A DNA stretch of 64,000 nucleotides from Brachypodium distachyon (Eukaryota; Streptophyta; Magnoliopsida; Poales; Poaceae). The notes beneath the pieces are model-generated. The model was not told the origin of the DNA, made no database searches, and saw nothing but the letters and a program-made list of their open reading frames with translations. The position numbers and the translations under genes are program-made. Of the stretch, positions 1 through 9,551 are shown piece after piece (the first letter of the stretch is position 1; every line of letters starts with the position of its first letter). The stretch is from positions 14,230,613 through 14,294,612 of the forward strand of contig NC_016135.3 of NCBI RefSeq assembly GCF_000005505.3. The letters are read 5' to 3'.

Positions 1-2240
1 CAATGATGCAGACATGTAAGTTAACTGCTGATGGCCAGTCACACAACCTCACTCATGATATGAAGGCGATTCAGAAGCAGGTTACTGACGACCAAAAGCT
101 CCTAAGGGAGAAAGTTCAGCATCTAAGTGGTGATGCAGGCATTGAACGCATGAACTCTGCTCTCTCAGATGCAAGGTCAAAATTCTTTGAAGCAAAGGAA
201 AATGGAAATCCATTGGCAACACCTGTTGCAAACATATCTACTCCTCTGGGCATTAATTTGTCTGGACAGCTCCCACCATCTGAGATTAGTCCGAGTTCCA
301 AGAAAGCTGCTGAAGGATCAAGGCCCGTTGTCCGATCTTTGTTCGGAGCTTCTTCTTCATCAAGCAGTACAACACCAGTGAACCTGCCAACAGAGAATGA
401 GCACATGGTCAATGAGATGCTTCATAAGAACGGTGTTGCATTTGCTGGCAAATCTGATGCTGCCAGCACTGTTGAGAAGGATTTGCAAACCAAATTGAGG
501 GAAGCAATGGAGAAAGCTTTCTGGGATGTGCTTACTGACTCAATGAGAGGAGACAAACCTGACTACAGCCAACTGATCAATCTGGTAAAGGAAGTGAGGG
601 ATTCGTTGCACGACTTGGCTCCCAAGGAATGGAAGGAGGAAATACTTGCGAACATTGACATCGAAATTTTGTCTCAGGTAAGATCTTAATTTTATGTTTT
701 TTATTGACTTGCTTCTTTATAACTCATGAACTGTTGACATAATTTTGTTTCTCTCCGTATGAAAGGTACTTGAGTCAGGCTCCCAGGACACGCAATATCT
801 GGGGCAGATTTTGCATTACTCCCTGGCCATGGTCAGGAAACTATCTGCTGCTGCAAAGGAGGATGAGATGAAGAAAAGTCATGAAAAATTATTGAGCGAG
901 TTGGCTGCAAGTTCTGAAGTTAATAATGATAAGGCTATCAGCTCATTTGTCATTGCTGTCATCAAAGGCCTGCGCTTCACTCTGGAAGAGATAAAGGTCT
1001 GTTCTGAATTAATACATTAAACTAGTCCTAGAATTAACTGCACTTGTTTTTAAACTCTGGAATTCTAACACTTTCATCATAAACAGGAACTGCAAGTAGA
1101 AGTGAGTAAGGCACATATTCAGCTGATGCAACCAATGATAACAGGCTCTGCTGGAGTGGAGTATCTGCAGAAGGCTTTCAATGATCGCTATGGACCTCCT
1201 GCCAATGCATCATCCTCTCTCCCTCTTACTCTGCAGTGGGTTTCAACATCAAAGAACATCGTTGAAGAAGAATGGAGTGAACACCTGGGCGCTCTTTCAG
1301 TTCTACCAGCAGCAGATCATGTAAGTTTTTAACACGGTGTGTTTTAACATCGGGTACATAGCAGCATTACAGTTTTTGTGTGGCTCCTGTCACTAAATTT
1401 AATCATTGGTTGCAGGCTCAGCCTCTTGTTACTGTGCTCCGATCTGGACATGGAGCTCCAGGGCCCCAAGCAGCTTCTTTGTCTGCAGCAGGTAGCTCAG
1501 GTTTGCCGGAGTGCAAGGGAGATAAGATTGACAAGCTCGTTAGGATTGGCTTGTTACAGCTTATTAGTGGTATGGAGGGCTTGCAATTGCAGTCAACTCC
1601 TGAGAGCTTCCATCTTAATTTCATGAGATTGAGGGCTGTGCAGGGTCAATTTCAAGAAGTGATTGTGATGGCTACGAGGTAAACTATTTTGTACGTGTAC
1701 TTTTAGCCTAGTCGGTGGAAATGATTAAAATTTTCATTGTGTAATAACTGAATTTACTGTTTGTGCAGCATGCTCGTCCTGCGTCAAGTTCTGATGAGTG
1801 AGAATTCGAAGATCACTCCCCTAGAACTGGAGAACGTCATCTCAGAACTCTTCGGCACTCTGGTGAAGCTGCTGGATAGCTCCCCTGAGGCCGGTACTGA
1901 AGAGATCGTGGAGGCGATGATGAGCTCTTCAGCCTCAGCTGGCTCTGTGTCAGATGAAAAGATTCAGTCGAGGAGGCAGATAATAACCCGAGTGCTCCTT
2001 AAGAGCCTCCAGGATGGCGACGTTGTCTTCAAGAAGGTCTCCCGGGCGGTCCATTGCGCCTTCCGTGGTGTCGTTCTTGGTGGCAGCGGCATGAAGGGCC
2101 AGAAGCTGGCCGATGCAGCCTTGCGCCGCGTCGGTGCTGGGAAGCTTGCTGACCGGGTGGTGAAGGCGTCTGAAGTGCTGATCATGGTGGCAACGGTCAC
2201 GGAGAAGGTCCACGGCCCATGGTACAATGCACTTGCCTGA
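1..2240 (+). CDS. TCP11-domain (T-complex protein 11-like) protein, 3' part of gene
   Basis: This is the C-terminal part of a plant TCP11-family protein; the gene begins before the window. Visible exons are 1-677, 766-996, 1087-1320, 1416-1678 and 1769-2240 (stop TGA at 2238-2240). All introns are GT-AG and the phases join without a break, giving about 624 visible residues. The protein is largely helical and soluble, with a Ser-rich stretch near residue 115 of the visible part, and it ends in a conserved block containing VSRAVHCAFRGVVLGGSG and a final VHGPWYNALA. I assign it by resemblance to the plant TCP11 domain family (PF05794). The animal founder acts in sperm through cAMP signalling; the plant role is not established and I infer none. 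It is the only intact gene on the + strand here. Confidence 0.8.
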
Positions 2241-2520
2241 ATGTGAATAGTTTGATCGGTTTTGTGAATACGCTCGGTGGATTGTAAATTCTTGTTCCAC
2301 TGGGTGGCATTGGGAACAAGGCATTGTACAGCAATTTATAGGTGTCCTTAGTAGGTTAGTTTAGCATGTTCAGAAATTCCTGGTGCAGGGCAAATATGGA
2401 TGTACCTGCATCAGAATTTAGTCGGGCACCAGAGATGCTCAATTGCATCCGGGGGAAACGATGTCACGTACAATCGTATATGATGGTGCAGTCATTGTAA
2501 TATAACAATTGAATAATGTG
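2241..2520 (+). other. 3' untranslated region of the TCP11-like gene
   Basis: The stretch after the stop codon is AT-rich and non-coding. It has the near-AATAAA sequence AATAAT at about 2512, which fits a plant poly(A) region. The exact transcript end cannot be read from sequence. Between here and the serpin fragment I see nothing else. Confidence 0.4.
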
Positions 2521-2859
2521 ATTAATTGTCTATACTGTAAATACTTTGTTTGTTTGTGCAGTGGTACAATTGGCCGTGTTGTTGCCAGGAAGGCAGCAAT
2601 GGTGCAAAAACACTCGAAATATTGCAGGAATCCGTATTCGAGCAGCTCCGTGTGGGGACTGGAGAGTCAACGCGCGCCTAAGAGCTCACACATGGAAGGA
2701 CATTGATGTTGCGGATATATGGTTTGTAAAACGAAAATCAGTCCACGGCTTGGTTTGCTTAGCACATAAGAAAGTAAAAACAGTTATCTTTAAGCGTACC
2801 AAGCGTTGTCACCCAAGATCTGCGCCCCCGCCGCCGTTTTTCCTCGCCGAGCCAAAGCC

Positions 2860-3250
2860 ATGTCAATGGAGAACCACGTCGCTGACGCCGTGAGGGACCT
2901 GGCTGCACTCTCCACGCGTCTCCTCGCCAGGCCCGGAAAGGACAAGAACCTCGCCTTCTCACCGCTCTCCTTCCACTCCATGCTTTCCCTCCTAGCTGCA
3001 GGTGCCTCGGGCGCCACACGCGACCAAATCGTTGTCTTCCTGGGACATGCGGGGGCTGATGCACATGTTGCGCTTGCCTCCAAAGTGGCCTCCAGCGTCC
3101 TCGCCGCCGGTAAATGGACCCAGGTCCAGTATGCCACGGGCATCTGGGTCGACGTATCCGGTGAAACCATTATTCGATGCAAAGTTACAACTTCCATTCC
3201 TAACGATTATATCTACCAGATGCGGTCTATACGAGAGGTTATCTAACTCA
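2860..3250 (+). pseudogene. Truncated serpin (Serpin-Z type), 5' fragment
   Basis: The reading frame from ATG 2860 encodes the N-terminal 100 or so residues of a plant serpin. It shows an ALSTRLL helix, [20 protein letters not shown] (the helix B region), then [12 protein letters not shown] and a [10 protein letters not shown] strand. After about 3157 the match stops in this frame; a +1 frame reads [10 protein letters not shown], like the next serpin segment, so a frameshift is likely. The other three quarters of a normal (about 390 aa) serpin, including the reactive-centre loop and its P1-P1' site, are absent. A short inverted-repeat element sits directly downstream. It cannot make a working protease inhibitor. 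An in-frame upstream ATG at 2806 is unlikely to be the original start. Confidence 0.7.
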
Positions 3251-3258
3251 ACGCTTAA

Positions 3259-3616
3259 GAGCATGTCCAAAGCTTTCCCGTATTTGCTTCCCCAAAATCT
3301 CTATTTAGGGATTCCTCATAAAAGATACCCTCCCCAAATCATCTTCCTCTCCAACAAATTCCTCATATTTCATTCCCTATACCTCATCAAGATTCAGAAA
3401 GGGCTGATTTGTCTCTCCTTCCCACCATTTTCTTTCTCTCTCATCTGAGATTGATACGTGGAATCTCCATCCTACTCAACGTGGGGAATTCTAAGCTCAA
3501 TTTGGGGGACGGATTGAGACGGGGAATGGGATGGGACATCTGCTAGAGAGCTTTTTTAGTCAAAATTCTCAAATTTAACTATAGGAAATGGGTTGAGGAC
3601 TCTCTCGAAGATGCTC
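3259..3616. mobile_element. MITE-like inverted-repeat element inside the serpin relic
   Basis: The ends read GAGCATGTCCAAAG on the left and, reverse-complemented, GAGCATCTTCGAGAG on the right. TTAA lies immediately outside both ends (3255-3258 and 3617-3620). The 358 bp interior is AT-rich and non-coding. The GAGCATCT-type terminus is common among grass PIF/Harbinger-derived elements, whose target is TTA/TAA. TTAA on both sides leaves the superfamily open. Confidence 0.55.
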
Positions 3617-3620
3617 TTAA

Positions 3621-3920
3621 ACGCAGTTTTGTGGAAACAACCCCTGCCCCGTCCTCCCCCCCCCCCACCCACCCACCCTGAAAAAAGACCATTTTCATTG
3701 GAGGAAAAAGAACGATTCGAAAAAAATAGAAAAGGCGCACGCATACAGGGTTTTTTCATCGACCACCAAACCGAGACGAATTGCTTATCGTCCAGATTCC
3801 TGTTCCGACTAGAATACGGTAGTCGCGCGCGCACCACCAGCCTGAGCCCTATATACACATAGGATCTATCAGAAATACGTGAATGGTGAAATAACCAAGT
3901 GCGTCAAATTAAGGTGATCA
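3621..3920. other. No gene; C-rich and purine-rich low-complexity DNA
   Basis: The stretch has a C-run (about 3653-3667) and purine-rich tracts. A 100 aa frame on the minus strand is compositional only (Gly-rich) and matches nothing I know. Confidence 0.5.
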
Positions 3921-3969
3921 AGAGAACGGGCCTATTTTGGTCGCACACATAACCGTTAGCGAAGTCTTA

Positions 3970-4695
3970 GACTGAACACGCATCCCGCGCCTACCGAAGG
4001 AAAGCGCGGGCAAAACATCAGCTTTGGGTATGGTGGAGCCGAGCTCCGTCTTCAACCTCGAGAAAGGCACGCAAACCATCGTGGACGCGGGCGAGCCGAT
4101 CACCGCTGTTGAGTATACCTGGGCATGGGTGGCTCGGCCCGCTCGGCTCGGCCTGAAGCCCGGTGTACCGGCCGGGCCCAGGCTTCACTTTCCCGCCCAA
4201 AGCCTAGCCCGAAAGCCCGAAATGGTTTAAATTGAGTATTCTTTTAGGAAAAATATGTATAAAAATACATTTATTTATTTATTCCGAAAATAATTACATT
4301 AATGCTTAAATGGCCTATTTTCTGGGCTTCGGGCCGGGCTTCAGGTTTGACCGTCAGGCTTGTATGAAGCCTGACCCGGGGTTTGCCCAGGTATACCGTT
4401 GAGGCAGGGGTAAGTTGTTCCACGTCTTCGCACGTTTAATTGATCATTTCAGACCGATCAAGAATAACTTGCATCTCGTTTCGACTAAAACCTTGACCCC
4501 TCGATCCTCGATCAATGGACCAGCGTGGTGGTATTTGGAGCTCTGATGCTGGGTATCGTGATCATGTTTCTCGTTTATTACGGCCCATGGGTCGCGCTTA
4601 CGTCGGCTATTGCACTGGCCCCCCTGCTTTATATCGTAGTGTGGACTTCATATGAATCTTGTGGCCATGAAGCTGCTGCAGTGACAACTAGCTAG
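3970..4695 (+). pseudogene. Unidentified gene remnant split by a hAT-like insertion
   Basis: A coding-looking frame (SAGKTSALGMVEPSSVFNLE and on to PITAVE) runs to 4113, where a 282 bp element is inserted. Beyond it, GAGGCAGGG is followed by a good donor (GTAAGT at 4410). A later open stretch ends at a TAG at 4693-4695. From an AG at 4540 it reads LGIVIMFLVYYGPWVAL and then an Ala/Leu-rich, membrane-like segment. From an alternative AG at 4520 a phase-compatible frame reads RGGIWSSDAGYRDHV instead and stops earlier, at an in-frame TGA just after 4650. Because the two choices give unrelated proteins, I cannot say which was real. An in-frame stop just upstream of 3975 limits the first exon. I do not recognise the family. 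Confidence 0.35.
4114..4395. mobile_element. hAT-like non-autonomous element with 8 bp target duplication
   Basis: The terminal inverted repeats begin TATACCTGGGCA at both ends (left 4114 onward, right ending 4395). The flanking 8-mers are CTGTTGAG (4106-4113) and CCGTTGAG (4396-4403), a 7/8 match as expected for an aged hAT target duplication. The interior is rich in GGCCCG/AGCCCG subterminal motifs with an AT-rich centre. There is no transposase. It interrupts the coding-like remnant around it. Confidence 0.75.
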
Positions 4696-4739
4696 GAGCC
4701 TTCTAGTTCATTGCTAATAAATCGTCATGTTTCCAAAAA

Positions 4740-4830
4740 AAGAAAATGAAGTACTCCCTTCGATTCATATTATTTGTCTCAAACTTGTCAAAATATGAAT
4801 GTATCTATGTTTAAAATCGTCTAATCTTAG
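4740..4830. repeat. Half of a Stowaway-like element
   Basis: Near 4752 the sequence ACTCCCTTCGATTCATATTA is followed by CTTGTCAAAATATGAATGTA, the left half of a grass CTCCCTCCG-type element. No matching right terminus is present nearby, so it is a decayed copy. Confidence 0.45.
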
Positions 4831-5270
4831 GTGCATTTCCCTCTGGAATATTATTGTTCGGGTGCGACTGGACTACTACCGATCAATTTTTGGAAACTTC
4901 TTTATGGACTTGTAGAGACCCTCTATGTAGTTGTAATTCTAGGGCAATCGATCTACTTTCCCCATAGCCCTAAGGCCGTGTCTCGATCTCCTACGCGCGA
5001 AAGATAAGATAGGGGAGACGGGGTCCTATGGTATGGGTCTTCGACCCTTGGTCTAATTCCACGACAGAGAGTCGGCGTGGCGTAAAGTGAAGATTGGGGG
5101 GAATAGAGCGAAATCCCCGAAAATCGTCTAGGGAGTACTCAATATATCCGAGCTGAACATGTCTGAATGAAGAATCTGAAGAGGGCCGGGCACGTGTCTC
5201 CAGAGTTTTTCTGCCGCACGGCTACAGTATTTTGCTATAGCAATCACATCTGTTAAGATAGTATTTTTCT
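4831..5270. other. No gene recognised
   Basis: This is mixed-composition intergenic DNA with no long reading frame, no clear terminal repeats and no recognisable protein remnant. Confidence 0.5.
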
Positions 5271-5275
5271 ACTGT

Positions 5276-5321
5276 ACTCATATAGCAGTTGGTATATGAC
5301 TCATATAGCAGTTGGTATATG
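5276..5321 (+). repeat. Two exact tandem copies of a 23 bp unit
   Basis: The unit starting ACTCATATAGCAG occurs at 5276-5298 and again at 5299-5321 without mismatch, a simple recent duplication. A separate direct repeat of about 31 bp (ATTATTGATCTGGAATAATT and onward) occurs at about 5345 and about 5437. Confidence 0.85.
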
Positions 5322-5984
5322 ACAGTGGCAAGAAAGATGTGAGTTATTATTGATCTGGAATAATTACTTGATGGAGTTTTTCTACTGTAATGTAACTATT
5401 TAATTCCATTTGGAAATAATACCTCACTGTGGAATTATTATTGATCTGGAATAATTACTTGATGGAATTTAAAATTCGGTAATTTATACATATTTAAAGT
5501 GTATTTAAGTAAATACTTAAGAAAAATTAGTACTGGAATACACTGGTAATGTGCTGGAAAGACCATCTGGTACAGTACTAATTGTAAGAACCTAAGTTGA
5601 TTGGCCGATTACAATCCTGATGGAAATTAACCTACACGATTATATTTTTATTTTTAATTATGCCGAATGATTTATGCATGCGACGTCACAAATAAATGTC
5701 CGATTAAAAGTTAGCTATATTATGGTTATTAATTTAGCTTGGACTCAATCTAAAAACAAGTTTGTTTAAACTTGAAATCTTAACCGTGTGTACAGATGAT
5801 GACTCTAAAAATGACACTATCAGAGGTTTCACCCCCTAGCCTCAAACCCTTGGTATTCAATGTGAACGGCACCATCGCTAAGAAGAGAAATACGAGCCAT
5901 AAACCCTAATGTTCTTATAATGAAATTGGCTGATGCAGAAAAGAAAAGATCTCTGCTCTTGATCATCGGTGTTTCCTGAATCAT

Positions 5985-6770
5985 TCATTGCAGCTAACAG
6001 TTGGGCCTTCGCGGCAGTCGGAGCCATCGAATCACTAGCTAAATAAAGACAGACACGTTGGCCGACCTATCGATTTAGTAGGTAGTGGATTGCTCGCCGT
6101 CGAAGGAGAATAGGAGATCGAACACAACTCTAAGTGGAAGGGGTTCTTGCCGGAACGAACGCACAATACCCCTACACGGGTTCGGTTGGCACTTGCCAAA
6201 CCGCAAATTAACCGACTTAAGTTTCACCAGCACCGACTACTCTTCCGAGTTCCATTGTGAAAAAGGCTGCCAGGGCCAAAGGTGTGTGGGGGGGGGGGGG
6301 GGGGCGTACCCGCCCCCCTATTAAAAAATTATACTTGCTTTTTTATACTACAAGTTGTGCATTTTTGTGTTTTGACCCTCCTAATAGTGTCTTCTCTGCC
6401 ATGTCGTGACGGTCAACCTCTAGATTCAACGAGTTGTTGACTGCACGCCGAAGGACGAACGTAACTCTAGGCGAAAGGGCTTCGAGTGGATCCGCCGGAA
6501 CGGGTCACCTCGGAGGGGCAGTACCCCTATACGGGGCCGGTTGATCTTCGACGGTCCGTGCGACATGGACACGCACCATGCCATGCTGGTCGTCGGTATG
6601 GCCAAACTAGTGGGAAGAAGTTTTGGATCGTCAAGAACTCTTACGGTCCACGGTGTGGCGACGATGGTACATCCTCGTCAAAAGGGATATCAACACTTAT
6701 GACGGACTGGGCGAAATCGCAGAAAATACTAGATCTGTATCCTACTATGTGATGATTTTATACTCGGCGG
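5985..6770 (+). pseudogene. Decayed papain-like (C1A) cysteine protease fragments
   Basis: Several pieces of a papain-family protease are visible. At about 5995 the frame reads SWAFAAVGAIESLAK and then a stop; this is the block around the active-site cysteine, but Cys is replaced by Ser (AGT in place of TGT). Near 6085 a VVDCSP-type segment follows. At about 6430 a second, related VVDCTP segment appears, followed by FEWI and VTSEGQYPYTG after frameshifts. Then come HHAMLVVG (the active-site His block, near 6575), YGQTSGKKFWIVKNSYG (the active-site Asn block) and CGDDG. At least three frameshifts and several stops remove any function. Having two VVDC segments suggests a partial duplication or two tandem relics. 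Confidence 0.75.
6283..6316. repeat. Poly-G run between protease fragments
   Basis: About 18 consecutive G residues (near 6286-6304) are followed by a short C-run near 6311. This is a mononucleotide microsatellite, prone to length change and sequencing error. It lies between the two protease relic pieces. Confidence 0.9.
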
Positions 6771-6779
6771 ATGTGCTCC

Positions 6780-7509
6780 CTTAATAAAACATGCTACTAC
6801 TTTATTTCAATACTATATCACTCATATTGAAAAATTGGCCTCCAATAGATGTTGGAGTATATTTTTCAATCATTTGATTGAAGTTTGACATAGGACAAAA
6901 CTAGTGCATCTTATATTTAGAAACAAAGATAATTTCATTTTCACATGTGTGAGTTGATGTTATGTCTTGCCTCTAGTATCTTGCGCATGCTAGGCTAGAC
7001 CGGCTCCGTAGGTCCAAGACTGGTAAAAAGGAATTTCCGAATTAAGGTTTTTTACCAGTACCTACCTGCCGAGGCACAGGTTATTTTTGGCTTCGAGGGC
7101 AATTTGGATAGTGAGATATGTGAATTCAAAATAAAGAATATCCTTCAATAGTCAAATGGAAAAAAGTTTACAAGCATGAACTAGCCAAGGTTGGCATAGA
7201 GCTAGGAAAAAACGTGCCGGCAATTCAGGGATTGGAGACAAACCTTTTTTCAGTTTATCTTTCTAGCCATGTACATAATTATGTACATTACTCTGTTACA
7301 TAAATACTGTAAAATAATAGAGAGGAATTTTTCCACTGTTTTCCATAAAAAAATAAGAGAGCGGTCTACTCTCTTTTTTATAGCAGAACGCCGCCCCTAG
7401 TAATTCGTCGAGGATGGTCTTGCAGGGGCCGTTCTTCTCGTTATTCTTATGGAACTTTTGCACTAGTAGGCTTGGCTGCATCCAGATTGATACGTTCAAA
7501 GTTTTGCTT
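6780..7509. other. No gene; AT-rich intergenic DNA
   Basis: I see no reading frame with protein-like content and no clean element boundaries. The 60-70 aa open frames around 7296-7611 are low-complexity chance frames. Confidence 0.5.
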
Positions 7510-9072
7510 AGCGCATCTCCAGAAGGCCCCCCTAAAGACCCCCTAAACGGGCTTGGGGAGCGCCGACGCGAAAATTTTGACCCAGCCGGCCTCCCCAGTT
7601 TGATTTTTTAGACGATGTGGCCCAGAAAGTTAGTCGGCACCTCCAAACCGAACCCAGCCCACGGGGAGGCGAGCGGGCATCGCGTTCTTGCGACGGGCCC
7701 GCCTTGTCAGTGGGTATTAATCTCCCTCACCAGCTTCTTCTCGGCGCCCGAGGCGATTAATGGCGGTCGCCGGGTAAAGACCCACCGGTTGCCACGCGGT
7801 CGCGCCCCCGCGCATTCCCGACGCACTATCGCCGTGTTCACACCGCTTGCCGGTTTGCCTTCCCTACCTATAATACGCATCTTCGGCGCTCGCCCACCTC
7901 GCCATTGTTCCTCTCGCCATCCATCTCCCTCCCTCGATTGTAGAATGGACGGTGCCGACGCGAACGGGTGGTGCCGTCGCTGGCTGACGGTTGCGGAAGC
8001 CGACGGCCTCCACCGCGCCGGCTACCTGTGCCCGCCGGACACTCGGCTTTCTGGCGACTGGAAGCTAAGCACCGGTGGCATTCCGATGCCGCCGGTGCCT
8101 CAAGAGCCGAGGAGGCAGGCCGCCATCACGGAGGCCTTCTTCCACGAGCTGACGCCGGCGCAGCACCTCCTGCCGGCGTGAGACCGGCACACCGGCACGG
8201 AGTGGCCGGCATTCTTCGAGCGCCGGCACGTGGAGCAGATGGCGTGGTACGAGCCCGCCGCACCACCGACGGGCTGCCACAACAGCATCGGCCGGCGCCT
8301 TTGGTGGGGGGAGCCGGGCCGCACCCTTGACGGCCTGCTGGCCCACATCGCGGTCGGCAACCGGCCGCGACTGAAGTATCTGCTGGCGGCTAGAGGGCCA
8401 GGGGGAGGACGCCACCGCTACCTCACGGCGTCCTCCGGCTCTGGCTCCTCTTCTTCCTCCTCCCGGCCACCTCGCCTCCTCATCAAGGACGAGCCGGGCA
8501 CCTCCCGGGGGCGACAGTCGGGCTGGACACCGGAGGCAGAAGACGAGCGGCGAGCGCTCGAGTTCCGCCTCGACGGCGACCCGGAAGAATTTCTGAGGCA
8601 ACCGGCGGCGGAGCGCGCCAACCAGCGCGAGGCCGAGGAGGCGGCCCGGCTCGGCCTCGCCATGACGGACGTCGAAGCCGCATGGAGCCGGCAGGAGGCC
8701 GAGACGGAGGCGGCGAGGGCAAAGGGGGAGATGCCGGTGCCGAAGACAGAGGTGAAGGGGGAGCCGATCACCATCGACTCCGACTTCGACGCCTACCTCG
8801 CCGGCTTGAGCGACTAGCACGGCTGTTTTTTTAAATTTTAGAATTATGTAAAAAAAATTATGTTTAATTAAATTTCGTCGAGTTTAGTTAAATTTTGCAT
8901 GCTTCATTTAAATTCCGCCGAATTTAGTTAAAATTTTGCCTATTTTTAATTTTTTAGGGAATTCTTATTGGGGGCGCGGCTGGGTCACGACAAAACCCTA
9001 AAATTATTTTTGCGCCGGTACCCCAAACAGCTGGGCCGGATGCCAATCGGGGGGGACGGCTGGAGTTGCTCT
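7510..9072. mobile_element. Probable TIR element carrying a grass repeat-family ORF
   Basis: The left end AGCGCATCTCCAG (7510-7522) and the right end CTGGAGTTGCTCT (9060-9072) form an 11/13 inverted repeat. Both sides continue into C/G-rich subterminal DNA mentioning GGCC and CCCC tracts. The whole is 1,563 bp and GC-rich inside, unlike its AT-rich flanks. No clean target duplication is visible: the left flank ends TTA, while the right flank begins GTC or TGT. The superfamily therefore stays open; such termini occur in PIF/Harbinger-like and other grass elements. It encloses one ORF family and no transposase. Confidence 0.5.
7945..8817 (+). pseudogene. Repeat-associated grass ORF with one in-frame stop
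   Basis: ATG 7945 opens a frame of 78 codons ending at TGA 8179-8181. The same frame then continues open to TAG 8815-8817, so a single nonsense change separates two halves of a protein of about 290 residues. The text resembles a multicopy grass family. It has a Trp-rich N-terminal segment (CPPDTRLSGDWKLSTGGIPM then PPVP), a central GRRLWWGEPGRTLDGLL block, a Ser-run, a LLIKDEPG motif and an acidic end with EPITIDSDFDAYLAGLSD. I know this family only as repetitive and transposon-linked, with no assigned function. CGA to TGA by loss of a methylated C would explain the stop (GCG TGA GAC). A residual promoter-like TATAATA lies near 7870. Confidence 0.6.
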
Positions 9073-9551
9073 GTCGAGCAAAACAGGTTGGAGTAGCAGA
9101 TACCACTGCTACTTCCGTTGCTACGATCCACTACACGTCAAAGAAATGCGGACCCTCGCAAGCTCAAATCACAGTGACATAGTCATGCTTGTGAATATAT
9201 CAATAGGCTTGTGAAAGAGCGATATCATGGAACTCGGATAGCTATCAAATCCACGAAAAAAGGGAAATATAGTGCAGGCAAAGCTGTTAGTTTCCCACAG
9301 ATTATCTAAAGCATGTCCACCTCAAGTTCTCAACACCATCTACAACAAAAAAAATCTCGATCTATCAACCGTAACTCGTTTAAAGAAGGGGACAATTTAC
9401 ATGCAGCTTGAGTTCAACTGCCTTTGTATTCAAAATTTTGGCGCAAGGGAGCCTTCTTGAAAGACTCCTCCATCTGTAAAGAACCCAAAATGAATTCCTA
9501 CGAGGGTTTAGAGAATAGGCCATAAAAAAGTAGCCCGTTCTGTTCTACCAA
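9073..9551 (-). other. 3' flank and likely 3' UTR of the DDT-domain gene
   Basis: This stretch lies downstream of the stop codon at 9552 on the minus strand. It contains no protein-like frame. Part of it, nearest 9551, is probably transcribed as 3' UTR. Confidence 0.4.

Noticed and set aside
8065..8820. 251-codon open frame on the minus strand
   Set aside because: It is the shadow of the repeat-family ORF on the + strand; Arg/Leu/Ala-rich and without recognisable motifs.
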